DNA from: Clostridia bacterium
Lineage (GTDB): Bacteria; Bacillota; Clostridia; Oscillospirales; Acutalibacteraceae
Assembly: GCA_017397845.1 (NCBI GenBank)
Contig: JAFQHU010000003.1
Span: 186,001-250,000, forward strand
Direction of reading: 5' to 3'
Length of the DNA stretch: 64,000 bases
Shown: positions 42,577-50,935 of the stretch, in pieces
Layout: the number at the start of each line of letters is the position of its first letter
How positions within the stretch are numbered: position 1 is the stretch's first letter
Notes under the pieces: model-generated
What the model was told of the DNA's origin: nothing
The model's database searches: none
The model's input: only the letters and a program-made list of their open reading frames with translations
Translations under genes and position numbers: made by a program

Positions 42577-43833
42577 TCAAATAATTACACGCGATTTTTC
42601 TTTACGTTCTTTTCTGAGAATAGTTTCACTTTCAATAGGTATGTCACACTCGAAAGAAAACTTCATCATCGCGTGATTTGTTGATTCTATCCGTTCACCG
42701 TCAGCATTTTTCAAATTCACGGCTTTAACTGCGAAAGGCTTTTTGCCTACAGGCATAACCTCAAGCTCTTCATCGACGAAAAAACGATTTCTCTGTGTAC
42801 AGTAAACAATTCCGTTCTCATATCTGTCAACAACTGCAACTACATCCCATTCTCTGTTATATCCGCCCTTATAGCTGACATTTGCATCCTCGGAAGGATC
42901 ACCGAAAAAGAATCCGGTGCAATAGTCACGGTAGCTCACTTTGCGCATTTCGTCAAGTATCCATTGTTCAGGCACATAATCATCGGAAGGATTTCCAAAA
43001 TATCCGTCAATTGCTTTTCTGTATGCATTGGTAACAACAGCAACATAATATTCGGACTTCGCTCTGCCTTCGATCTTAAAGCTGGTTATACCGGCCTTAA
43101 TCATCTGCGGTATGTGATCAATCATGCACATATCCTTTGAGTTAAGTATATATGTTCCGCCGTCACCCTCATATACAGGAAAATACTGACCGGGTCTTGT
43201 TTCTTCCATAAGCGAATACTTCCATCTGCATGGCTGAGCACATTCACCTTTATTGGCATCTCTGTTTACAAGATAATTCGAAATCAGACAACGGCCTGAG
43301 AAAGAAACACACATCGCACCGTGAACGAAACATTCAATATCCATATCGGCGGGAATGTTTTTTCTAAGCATCCGAATTTCTTTCATGCTGAGCTCTCTTG
43401 CTGTTACGATACGTTTCGCACCGAGATTATAGAAAGCGTTTGCTGCAGCATAATTTACGATGCCGGTCTGAGTTGAAATATGAATCTCTATACCGGGAGC
43501 ATATTTTTTTGCATACTCTAATACTCCCATATCCGATATTATGAGTGCGTCCACATTTGTCTTTACTGCATTTTCGAAAAATTCAGGCAAAAATTCTATT
43601 TCATTGCTCCTCGGTAAAACATTACAGGTAAGATAAACCTTTATACCTCTTTGATGAGCATAATCAACTGCCTCCCTGAGCTGCTCTTTATCGAAATTGG
43701 CAGGGGCAGCTCTCATTCCGAAAACCGTTCCGCCTAAATACACTGCATCCGCACCGTATTTAATAGCCGCCTTGAGTCTGTCCATATCTCCTGCAGGAGC
43801 GAGAAGCTCAGGTTTTATTAAATTATTGTTCAT
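42577..43833 (-). CDS. U32 family peptidase/RNA hydroxylase-like protein
   Basis: About 418 residues from ATG 43833 (MNNNLIKPELLAPAG), one base after the mltG stop; the longer frame reads through mltG. The U32 signature ECFVHGAMCVSFSGRCLIS is present, followed by cysteines in GECAQPCRWKY, likely iron-sulfur ligands. Members were first called collagenases, but several (TrhP, RlhA, UbiU/V) act in RNA or quinone hydroxylation with prephenate and iron-sulfur clusters. A tRNA U34 hydroxylation role (TrhP/YrrN-O type) is the most likely for a Firmicute gene next to mltG. Confidence 0.88.
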   Translation of the reverse strand: MNNNLIKPELLAPAGDMDRLKAAIKYGADAVYLGGTVFGMRAAPANFDKEQLREAVDYAHQRGIKVYLTCNVLPRSNEIEFLPEFFENAVKTNVDALIISDMGVLEYAKKYAPGIEIHISTQTGIVNYAAANAFYNLGAKRIVTARELSMKEIRMLRKNIPADMDIECFVHGAMCVSFSGRCLISNYLVNRDANKGECAQPCRWKYSLMEETRPGQYFPVYEGDGGTYILNSKDMCMIDHIPQMIKAGITSFKIEGRAKSEYYVAVVTNAYRKAIDGYFGNPSDDYVPEQWILDEMRKVSYRDYCTGFFFGDPSEDANVSYKGGYNREWDVVAVVDRYENGIVYCTQRNRFFVDEELEVMPVGKKPFAVKAVNLKNADGERIESTNHAMMKFSFECDIPIESETILRKERKEKSRVII

Positions 43834-43834
43834 T

Positions 43835-45454
43835 TTATCCACCAAATCCACCGTATAATACCTTTTCAGCGTTAGCCTGATGCTCACTCGCTGTCTCAGC
43901 CAGGAAAATTTCACCTGCATCATTATGACAGAAGAAACAGTAATCAGTATCAGCAGGATACAATGCAGCTCTGATAGCTGCAGCACCGGGATTACATATT
44001 GGTCCCGGCGGAAGTCCTTGATTGCTGTAGGTGTTATATGAATTGAGATAAAGACTATAGTAAAAATCCGACAAAACATTAAATTCTTTAAGCGAAAGAA
44101 TATAATCCTTTGTTGAGTTCATATCAATGGACGGATAAGTAGCACTGTCTTTAAGACGGTTGTGAATAACAGATGAAATTGCATCCATCTGAGTTGTATC
44201 TTTTGCCTCTCTCTGTATAATTGATGCAATAGTCATAATTTGATCCACAGACATACCAATTTCTTTGCATCTGCTGTTATATTCGTCCTTCCATTTGGAT
44301 TCAAAGTTATTGAAAAGCTTTTTAATAACAGAACCTGCATTCTCACCGATAAAAAAGTCATAGGTATCCGGGAAAAGGTAGCCCTCAGCTTTAAGATAAC
44401 GTCCGTTTACTACACCTATACGGCTTATGAAGTCATATTCTTCACCTGTAATCTCCAAATTCGCATAAAGCTTTTCAGCTGTACATACACCGTACTTTTC
44501 AAGCTTCTGAAAAACCTGAGCTACAGTCCAACCCTCAGGGAATGTCAAACGTACCGTATCCTTATAACCGCTGCTTGATACCATGATTTCCTCAAGGATG
44601 CTTTCTATACCCATTTCCGCATTAAGAAAATATGTTCCGGGAGAATATTTAATTCTGACATTTTCGTACTGATTAGTTTCTTTGTTTTTCACCAAAACCT
44701 CATCGTAATGGCGAAATTTACAGAAAAGATTAGTTATCAAAGGCTGTTTGATAAGTCCTGAGTTTTTTATTATCTCAAATACCTGTTCATATTCCGTGGC
44801 CTCAGGAGGAATATAAACAGAAATATAATCATCATCTCCGCTTTTGTCGATAACGAGAATATCATTGATAGTTGTCATTGCGACAGTAGAAGCAGTAACC
44901 GTAAGAATTGAAATAAAAATAACGCATACACAAGCAACCAGAACTGAATTTATGAAGTCATATTTTTTCTTTTTTCTGCTTTTTATTTTATTTGAACTGC
45001 TAACTTTTTTATTTGCACTGCTAACTTTTTTCGTTGCAGCCACAGGCTTCTGCACATTTTTCTGAACAGGTTTGTTAACCGCAGAAGTCACCTGCTTTTT
45101 TACGGGCTTTTTAACATTATCAACCGTGCCCGAGTCATGCTGAATGACAGGTTTGCGGTTTTGTATTGACTCAAGATATTCTTTACCGGTAATCTCTCTT
45201 ACTGCCGGAGTAGGGTTTTTATTCACAGAAGGGGTAATGTCAGGTATCAGAGAGGCTTCTTCAGGGAGATGAACCTGAAATTTAACAGATCTGTGCTGCC
45301 CTGCCCCTCCTGCAGGATTGTAATTTTTACCGCTGACAGATCGGATGTTTTCGCTGAAATCACCCAATATCGGCGGATTTATATTTTGAGGTTGAACAGA
45401 ATCCTTTTTATTTATTCCGGACACTGCATCTTCATTACGGAAACGGTCATCCAT
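43835..45454 (-). CDS. mltG: Endolytic murein transglycosylase MltG with long cytoplasmic N-terminus
   Basis: A 539-residue MltG/YceG. The first 160 or so residues are polar, rich in Lys, Val, Pro and Ser, and predicted cytoplasmic; a single membrane segment follows (about 168-192, VLVACVCVIFISILTVTAS). The extracellular part has a LysM-like subdomain (YIPPEATEYEQVFEII) and the YceG domain with the catalytic Glu in TIASIIQREAKDTTQM and conserved NQGLPPGPICNPG. It cuts nascent glycan strands and so limits their length. The start overlaps nothing; AGGAGG lies upstream. Confidence 0.92.
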   Translation of the reverse strand: MDDRFRNEDAVSGINKKDSVQPQNINPPILGDFSENIRSVSGKNYNPAGGAGQHRSVKFQVHLPEEASLIPDITPSVNKNPTPAVREITGKEYLESIQNRKPVIQHDSGTVDNVKKPVKKQVTSAVNKPVQKNVQKPVAATKKVSSANKKVSSSNKIKSRKKKKYDFINSVLVACVCVIFISILTVTASTVAMTTINDILVIDKSGDDDYISVYIPPEATEYEQVFEIIKNSGLIKQPLITNLFCKFRHYDEVLVKNKETNQYENVRIKYSPGTYFLNAEMGIESILEEIMVSSSGYKDTVRLTFPEGWTVAQVFQKLEKYGVCTAEKLYANLEITGEEYDFISRIGVVNGRYLKAEGYLFPDTYDFFIGENAGSVIKKLFNNFESKWKDEYNSRCKEIGMSVDQIMTIASIIQREAKDTTQMDAISSVIHNRLKDSATYPSIDMNSTKDYILSLKEFNVLSDFYYSLYLNSYNTYSNQGLPPGPICNPGAAAIRAALYPADTDYCFFCHNDAGEIFLAETASEHQANAEKVLYGGFGG

Positions 45455-45467
45455 ATTAAATCCTCCT

Positions 45468-46037
45468 TTACTTAAAATTATATATTCTTTTATCGGTTAC
45501 GATCATATTAACCTTTATATCGTGCTCTCCGCAAGGTAAATCATCACATAGACAATCTTCATAGCATAAGCCTACAGCCTTACCTTTAAAACCGATTAAA
45601 TATCGGTCATAGTATCCGCCGCCATAGCCGAGACGATTTCCGCTTTTGTCGAAAGACAAAGCAGGCACAATACAGAGTGTTTTTTCGGTAATAATCACTT
45701 TTTCACACAATGAAATATCAGGCTCGATTAGAGAAAATTTACCGTTCACGAGTGATTTTTGCATGTCATTGATTAAATAAAAAACCATCTCACCGCTTAC
45801 ATCGGTACATTTCGGAAGAGCTACCTTTTTACCGTTTTTTAAAGCGTTATCGATTATTTTTAATGTATCAACTTCACTTCGTACAGAATAATAAATTAAA
45901 ATGACATCAGCTGATTTATATTCCTGACAGGCGATAACGGATTTAAAGATTTTTTTGTCCTTATCCTCGTTTTTAGCGGCATCGCGGATAATACCGAGCT
46001 TACGCCTGAGAAATGCTTTTTCCGTGCTCATCTGCAT
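45468..46037 (-). CDS. 5-formyltetrahydrofolate cyclo-ligase
   Basis: A 189-residue MTHFS-family enzyme that converts 5-formyl-THF to 5,10-methenyl-THF using ATP. N-terminal FLRRKLGIIRDA carries the ATP-binding basic residues; the C-terminal glycine-rich RLGYGGGYYDRYL is diagnostic. It restores folate cofactors used, among others, by the thymidylate synthase encoded about 3.5 kb away. The start overlaps the previous gene by 10 bases. Confidence 0.92.
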   Translation of the reverse strand: MQMSTEKAFLRRKLGIIRDAAKNEDKDKKIFKSVIACQEYKSADVILIYYSVRSEVDTLKIIDNALKNGKKVALPKCTDVSGEMVFYLINDMQKSLVNGKFSLIEPDISLCEKVIITEKTLCIVPALSFDKSGNRLGYGGGYYDRYLIGFKGKAVGLCYEDCLCDDLPCGEHDIKVNMIVTDKRIYNFK

Positions 46038-46570
46038 TGGATTGATTTGCGTATTTCTTCTGCTTTTTCTGTACCCAAAATATAGGAAACTATTTCGAGT
46101 CCGAAATCGACAGCAACGCCTGCTCCTTTGGCAGTAATAATATTTCCGTCACGGACAACATGCTTTTCACTTATAACGGCACCAATAAGTTCATTTTCAA
46201 AACCGGGATAGGCAATTGCATTCTTTCCGTCAAGCAAGCCCTTATGTCCTAAAATTGACGGAGCGGCACAAATCGCACAAATAAGTTTACCGTTTTTATA
46301 GGCAAAATCAATTGCATTTTGTACAATGTTGCTTTTTTCAAGATTAAGCGTGCCGGGCATCCCGCCAGGGAGAATGATTGCATTGAGATTGCTGTCGAGT
46401 GTAATTTCATCCGACACACAATCGCATTCGACCTTTATTTTATGAGCACCGCATATAGTTTTATTATTAACACCGACGATTTTCAGCTCCAAATCCGCTC
46501 TGCGAATCATATCGACAGCAGCCAAAGCCTCCACCTCTTCAAAACCTTCAGCAAGAAAACAGTAAATCAT
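46028..46570 (-). CDS. DJ-1/PfpI family protein
   Basis: About 180 residues from ATG 46570 (MIYCFLAEGFEEVEAL), with GGAGG 6 bases upstream; the longer frame from a TTG would place this site inside the gene. The nucleophile-elbow cysteine is in ICAICAAPSIL and the conserved glutamate in AEGFEEVEA. Relatives are YajL/DJ-1-type proteins with proposed roles in protein deglycation, oxidative stress or chaperoning. Substrate not known. Confidence 0.88.
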   Translation of the reverse strand: MIYCFLAEGFEEVEALAAVDMIRRADLELKIVGVNNKTICGAHKIKVECDCVSDEITLDSNLNAIILPGGMPGTLNLEKSNIVQNAIDFAYKNGKLICAICAAPSILGHKGLLDGKNAIAYPGFENELIGAVISEKHVVRDGNIITAKGAGVAVDFGLEIVSYILGTEKAEEIRKSIQCR

Positions 46571-46581
46571 CCTAAACCTCC

Positions 46582-47400
46582 TCAATCAAGAGCTATATTC
46601 ATATAAACAGCATCATTTATACATTCTTTCATTTTACCATCAGCGATATACAGCATACCGAATTTCCTTTCTGTACAGGGACAGAAAGAGCTTAAATCAT
46701 AAGGCGAAACAATAACAGCCCCATCCTTAATCCGATTCAGAAAAATTTCCGTGTTTTTTGTAAAATTTTTCTCAGAACTGACATATTCAAGAATTTCATT
46801 GTCAACATCATTTAATATATAACAGCTGTCCTCTGTATTACGGATAATACTGTAATCGGCGTATTCAAGACAGGACAGAGCGTATATCCATTCTTTTTCG
46901 TGAAAAGAAAAATACGGCTCAGGTAAATGGTTACGTAAATTTATAAATGCTTTTGCATCTAAAGGACATCCGTCGGAGTCAAGTCCGATATCATCTTTTA
47001 CGGAAACAAAGTTTTTCATTATCGGAGAAAATCCGAAACGTGCATAATATCCGTAAAGTCCCTCATTTGCAGGAACTAAAGAAATAAAGGAAATATTATT
47101 TCTGACGACATATTCTTTTGCTTCACATATCAGCTTCCCCATAAAACCTTTTCCTCTGTATTTTTTACGGGTAGCCGCAGCATACAGATACCGTCCCTCA
47201 AATGTCATGTTTCCGTATTTTATATATCCTTTGAGAAGATATAATACAGAAATAACTTCACCGTCCGATATTTCGGCAAAGCATTCTGAGGGTGTGTATC
47301 CGCAATCAAAAAACAGATTAATATAATCTTCATTATCTCCGAAAGTATCAGCCCATAATCTTTTAAGAGACTGACTGTAACTGCAAACATCAATAAGCAT
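46582..47400 (-). CDS. GNAT family N-acetyltransferase
   Basis: A 272-residue protein. The first 130 residues are a GNAT domain: YLYAAATRKKYRGKGFMGKLICEA is the acetyl-CoA-binding motif A (RGKGxxGKL), followed by ISLVPANEGLYGYYARFGF. The second half resembles the C-terminal part of Eis-like or uncharacterised clostridial acetyltransferases and has no clear motif. Substrate unknown. It overlaps the DUF2156 gene by 11 bases, and the two make a pair of GNAT-fold proteins. Confidence 0.82.
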   Translation of the reverse strand: MLIDVCSYSQSLKRLWADTFGDNEDYINLFFDCGYTPSECFAEISDGEVISVLYLLKGYIKYGNMTFEGRYLYAAATRKKYRGKGFMGKLICEAKEYVVRNNISFISLVPANEGLYGYYARFGFSPIMKNFVSVKDDIGLDSDGCPLDAKAFINLRNHLPEPYFSFHEKEWIYALSCLEYADYSIIRNTEDSCYILNDVDNEILEYVSSEKNFTKNTEIFLNRIKDGAVIVSPYDLSSFCPCTERKFGMLYIADGKMKECINDAVYMNIALD

Positions 47401-48286
47401 TAATACACCACGCCTCGTATTTTTCAGGCAAAAACTCCGGATAATAAGAAAGCTTCGCTTTTCTTAAATTTTCTAATCCGAGATCATCTTCCCTGTCAAT
47501 ATATTTATATTCTGAAAGCTCATTTTCTACAAACTGCTGATTTATCATCGGATAAGCTCCCCTGAGATATGAAAAGGCTTTTTCAAAATGAACGCAAAAT
47601 GTATCGCTTCTGATTTGAGCACCGAGTGCAAAAGCAATTACTTTTCCGTCAACTCTTAAAACTGCACCTTTACAGCCGAGCTCGTCGAAATTTTCAAATA
47701 CACGTCTTATTATTCTCAGCTCTTTTTCGAGATCCTCACTGTACATACTGCCGCTTGTCTGGAGCCATTCGACATTCATATTGTAGCATTCCTCTACATT
47801 ATAACGCGTCATACTCTCATACGACCAATTATAATTCTTTTTAAAGAAAGATATGTGATTTCTTTTAGGCTGATATTTTTTTCCTGAAAGATTAATCAGA
47901 TCTTCGCTTTTATAAATATAATCACTGCCGTCTCTGTCGAACTTTATATCAAAGGTGTCGCCGAAAAGATGTTTAAGCTCTTTAGCTTCGTTGGAGCCCA
48001 GTCCGAAAAGATAGCACGGCACATCCTGAGTTTTTATATCCTCGATGATTTTTTCAATTGCAGCCCTTATGTCGCCGTCCCCAACAGGATAACAATAGCC
48101 TATAGTCCCGTCAGTAAAACAACGTGTTACAAGAAAACCGTCCACATCTGCAATTTCCAATTTCATTTTCGCGGTATAAGAAAATATATTTGAAAATGAA
48201 TATTCACAGGTAAGATCATCACGGCTTGAAAGTCTTTTTTTTACCCATTCCTTATCAATGATTTCAGGCTTATGAAAATCAATCAT
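47390..48286 (-). CDS. DUF2156 domain protein (GNAT-fold, lysyl-PG synthase C-terminal-like)
   Basis: About 298 residues from ATG 48286 (MIDFHKPEIIDKEW), which overlaps the tmk stop by 8 bases. The protein matches stand-alone DUF2156 proteins, related to the aminoacyl-transferase domain of MprF: SDYIYKSEDLINLSGKKYQPKRNHISFFKKN is the characteristic block, with RVDGKVIAFALGA and YKYIDREDDLGLENLRKAKLSYYPE towards the C-terminus. No membrane segments. Possible roles are aminoacyl-tRNA-dependent transfer to lipid, peptide or wall precursor; unproven. Confidence 0.84.
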   Translation of the reverse strand: MIDFHKPEIIDKEWVKKRLSSRDDLTCEYSFSNIFSYTAKMKLEIADVDGFLVTRCFTDGTIGYCYPVGDGDIRAAIEKIIEDIKTQDVPCYLFGLGSNEAKELKHLFGDTFDIKFDRDGSDYIYKSEDLINLSGKKYQPKRNHISFFKKNYNWSYESMTRYNVEECYNMNVEWLQTSGSMYSEDLEKELRIIRRVFENFDELGCKGAVLRVDGKVIAFALGAQIRSDTFCVHFEKAFSYLRGAYPMINQQFVENELSEYKYIDREDDLGLENLRKAKLSYYPEFLPEKYEAWCINAY

Positions 48287-48953
48287 TGTCAAAAAGCACC
48301 CTTTCAACCGTATCGCAAACTTTTTTCGAAATATAATCAACAGTAAAAGGTTCGCCATTTTCTCCGCATTTTATTACTTCCCAACCCAATTTTTCAGCAG
48401 CGTAAACAGCAGCTTTATGGCAAGAAGACAGATATTCGACGTCTCTTTCGTGTACATCCTTTTTGTTTTCGTCTCCCGAATATCTCTTAAGCAAAAGCTT
48501 TTGAGATATATCGACAGGCATGTCGAGATAAATTACACAGTCAGGCTTCGGAATGCCAATTTTTTCGTATTCAAACTCAAACAGCCATTCAAGGTATGCA
48601 TCCCATTCATTTTCAGGAAGCTTTGTCATCTGATGGGCTGCGTTTGAAGTTGTATATCTGTTTGCGACCGTAATTTTTTCTGAATCATATTCCTTCTGCC
48701 AATGCTTTTTGAAGCTGGCATAACGATCAACTGCATAAAAAGTCGAAGCAGCATAAGCATTAACATCCGACGGTTTATCCCCAAGTTCACCGTTGAGATA
48801 CATTTTCACCAAGGTGCTTGAGCTGTCAGAATAAAAAGGCAAATCAAGATTATAAATTTCATGCCCGTTTTCTTTGAGATATTGAGAGAGCAATTCAGCC
48901 TGTGTAGCCTTACCGCTGCCGTCGAGCCCCTCTATTACAACCATTCTTCCCAT
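48279..48953 (-). CDS. tmk: Thymidylate kinase family protein
   Basis: A 224-residue dTMP kinase that makes dTDP. It has the P-loop GLDGSGKATQAELL, where Ala follows the Lys in place of the usual Ser/Thr, then FYAVDRYASF, VANRYTTSNAAHQ and the DR(Y)-type substrate contacts, and CVIYLDMPVDISQKLL with a lid region RYSGDENKKDVHE. Length fits. It lies between the cupin and DUF2156 genes and close to the divergent thyX, so dTMP synthesis and phosphorylation are neighbours. Confidence 0.88.
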   Translation of the reverse strand: MGRMVVIEGLDGSGKATQAELLSQYLKENGHEIYNLDLPFYSDSSSTLVKMYLNGELGDKPSDVNAYAASTFYAVDRYASFKKHWQKEYDSEKITVANRYTTSNAAHQMTKLPENEWDAYLEWLFEFEYEKIGIPKPDCVIYLDMPVDISQKLLLKRYSGDENKKDVHERDVEYLSSCHKAAVYAAEKLGWEVIKCGENGEPFTVDYISKKVCDTVERVLFDND

Positions 48954-48962
48954 AAATACCTC

Positions 48963-49313
48963 TCAGTAAGTAAGAATTACAGCAAAAATTTCCAAAGTTT
49001 CATCTTTGCTTTCGTTTGCGACAGAATGCTCCTGACCGGAAAGACATATACAGCTGTCACCGCTGTTAAGGATTACATTCTTACCGTTATCGTTATATGA
49101 GGCAGTACCTTTGATTATATAAAAAATTTCTTCTTCATTTTCATGAACATGAGGTCCGATGGAGCATCCGGGTTCAAGTTTTATGGTAGCGATAAGTCTC
49201 GAAGCACCTTTGTATTCGCCTTTATCAAAAACGTTTTTGATTATAGCTTGTCCGTTGCCGCCGCGCATCTGTTTTTTTATTTCTGTTTTCATATCAGCGC
49301 TGTTTTTTATCAT
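48963..49313 (-). CDS. Small cupin-domain protein
   Basis: About 116 residues forming one cupin beta-barrel. Metal-binding residues are visible: GPHVHENEEEIFYIIKG (motif 1) and DSCICLSGQEHSVANES (motif 2). Metal and substrate are unknown; possible dioxygenase, isomerase or sensor. The start could be ATG 49313 or GTG 49322; both follow an AGGGG-like site. A consensus promoter lies just upstream, so this gene heads the long co-oriented run to 22260. Confidence 0.82.
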   Translation of the reverse strand: MIKNSADMKTEIKKQMRGGNGQAIIKNVFDKGEYKGASRLIATIKLEPGCSIGPHVHENEEEIFYIIKGTASYNDNGKNVILNSGDSCICLSGQEHSVANESKDETLEIFAVILTY

Positions 49314-49353
49314 AATTCGCACTACCCCTATTCTAAAATTGATATTCCATATG

Positions 49354-49382
49354 ATTATAGCAAGTTTTTATGCTTTAATCAA
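49354..49382 (-). promoter_or_regulatory. Promoter of the cupin-tmk run
   Basis: TTGATT (49382-49377), 17 bases, TATAAT (49359-49354) on the minus strand, about 40 bases before the cupin start. It is divergent from the thyX promoter. Confidence 0.72.
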
Positions 49383-49452
49383 TGTTTTTTGATAATTTTT
49401 ATTATATAAATAATAAATTTTTTTGAAATAAGTTTTTATATGTAAATAACAA

Positions 49453-49481
49453 TTGACAAATCATTCCCGATAACTTAAAAT
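49453..49481 (+). promoter_or_regulatory. Promoter of thyX
   Basis: TTGACA (49453-49458), 17 bases, TAAAAT (49476-49481), then AGGAAG at 49505-49510 before the ATG. A strong sigma-A match. Confidence 0.75.
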
Positions 49482-49516
49482 GATACTGAAAATATGAAGA
49501 TATAGGAAGTGATTAT

Positions 49517-50890
49517 ATGGCAAATCCCGGTGTTTATATTATTGGATTATCAGATTGCGATGAAAAAGTCTGTGCTGCTGCTGGCAGAATCTCCACCCAG
49601 GAAGGCACGGCTTTAGAAATCTTTGAAAAATCGCACGACAAAGAAAAGAACCGAAAACTGATCGGAAAAGTTACCAAATCCGGTCATACATCAACCATCG
49701 AACATATATTTTTTAACCTTGCTTTTGAAAATGTAAGTGTTGTTGTAGAACAGTTTATGATTGAATTCAGACTGGCATCCTTTACGGTAAAATCCAGGCG
49801 TTATGTTGATTTTACGGACTGCGGATATCTTACACCTGAATTCATCTGTGACGAGGATAAAGAGAAATATACCGCCGTTATGGATAAAATGTTTTCCGTT
49901 TATTCTTATCTCACTGAGAGAGATGTCCCGAAAGAGGATGCGCGTTTTGTGCTGCCCTACTGCTTTTATTCTAACTTTTTATGTTCTCTGAACGGACGTG
50001 AAATGGTTAATGTACTCACAGCCATGATTTACGGAAGAGGAAAAAAAATCAAAGAGATTTACGAAATCGGTCTTTCGCTTCTGGCACAATGCAGAGAGTA
50101 TGCTCCCGGCGTATTCACGGATTTTGAGCTCAGGGGTGAAAAATATAACGATGAGACTGAGTTTGATTTTCCCGCTGACAATGAAAAATCCTCTTCAGTC
50201 GGAGGACTTTGTGAGATATTAAGTGTTACAACCGACGGTGAAAAAAATATCGCAAGGTGCGCTCTTATCGAAAAAGGAATTTATTCCGCAGAAAGTATCG
50301 AAAAAATCATCTCACATGAGGAAAATATCCGAGAGATCCTCAGAAAGCTTATTAATTCCTCCAGACCAAGAGCACTTGAATCCTACAATTGTACGGTAAG
50401 ATTTAACGGTGTTTCGCTTTCTACTCTTACACATTTTGCCAGACACAGAGTTCAGAGTGTGTGCTTTCCTAATCTTATTAAAGCAAACAGAAACAATTAT
50501 GTTATGCCTGAAACGGTACAAAGTATGCCGGAATTAAAAAAGGTGTACACAGAAGCTTTTGAAGAAATGAAAGCTTTATATGAGGATTTTAAATTAAAAA
50601 GTTATGATGACAACGTACTGATTTACTGCGTACTCAGCGGTAATACCGTTGATTTTGTAACAACTATGAACGCCAGAGAAATGATGCTTTTCTTTAAACT
50701 GAGAAGCTGCACCAGAGCACAGTGGGAAATTCAGGATTATGCGATAGATTTTCTCAGAAAGCTGCGCGCAATCTCCCCTGATTTGTTTTCTCTTTACGGT
50801 CCAAGCTGTTATGCAACGGGAGCTTGCCCTGAGGGCAGAATGACCTGCGGCAAAGCAGCAGAAATCAAAGAAAAATTTAAATCATTATAA
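49517..50890 (+). CDS. thyX: Tandem-domain FAD-dependent thymidylate synthase (ThyX-ThyX)
   Basis: A 457-residue protein with two ThyX-like domains in one chain; ordinary ThyX is 200-250 residues. ThyX makes dTMP from dUMP with FAD and methylene-THF. Domain 1 (about 1-215) has GHTSTIEH at 56-63 and a degenerate motif MIEFRLASFTVKSRRYV (RHR replaced by EFR). Domain 2 (about 270-457) has the intact RHRVQS at 309-314, NRNNYV, and NAREMMLFFKLRSCTRAQWEI at 385-405. A Cys triad (about 431, 437, 444) ends the protein. Since ThyX sites form between subunits, the two halves may have divided the binding residues. It is near tmk. Confidence 0.9.
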   Translation: MANPGVYIIGLSDCDEKVCAAAGRISTQEGTALEIFEKSHDKEKNRKLIGKVTKSGHTSTIEHIFFNLAFENVSVVVEQFMIEFRLASFTVKSRRYVDFTDCGYLTPEFICDEDKEKYTAVMDKMFSVYSYLTERDVPKEDARFVLPYCFYSNFLCSLNGREMVNVLTAMIYGRGKKIKEIYEIGLSLLAQCREYAPGVFTDFELRGEKYNDETEFDFPADNEKSSSVGGLCEILSVTTDGEKNIARCALIEKGIYSAESIEKIISHEENIREILRKLINSSRPRALESYNCTVRFNGVSLSTLTHFARHRVQSVCFPNLIKANRNNYVMPETVQSMPELKKVYTEAFEEMKALYEDFKLKSYDDNVLIYCVLSGNTVDFVTTMNAREMMLFFKLRSCTRAQWEIQDYAIDFLRKLRAISPDLFSLYGPSCYATGACPEGRMTCGKAAEIKEKFKSL

Positions 50891-50897
50891 AAATTTA

Positions 50898-50927
50898 CGA
50901 CTCAGCACACACGTGCTGAGTCGTTTT
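50898..50927 (+). terminator. Intrinsic terminator of thyX
   Basis: CGACTCAGCAC (50898-50908) pairs perfectly with GTGCTGAGTCG (50913-50923) and is followed by TTTT. It separates thyX from the converging LURP-one gene. Confidence 0.9.
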
Positions 50928-50935
50928 ATAATCAC

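Noticed and set aside
43834..44079. 82-residue extension of the U32 protein
   Set aside because: It reads through the mltG 3' end in another frame; the ATG directly after the mltG stop matches the family start.
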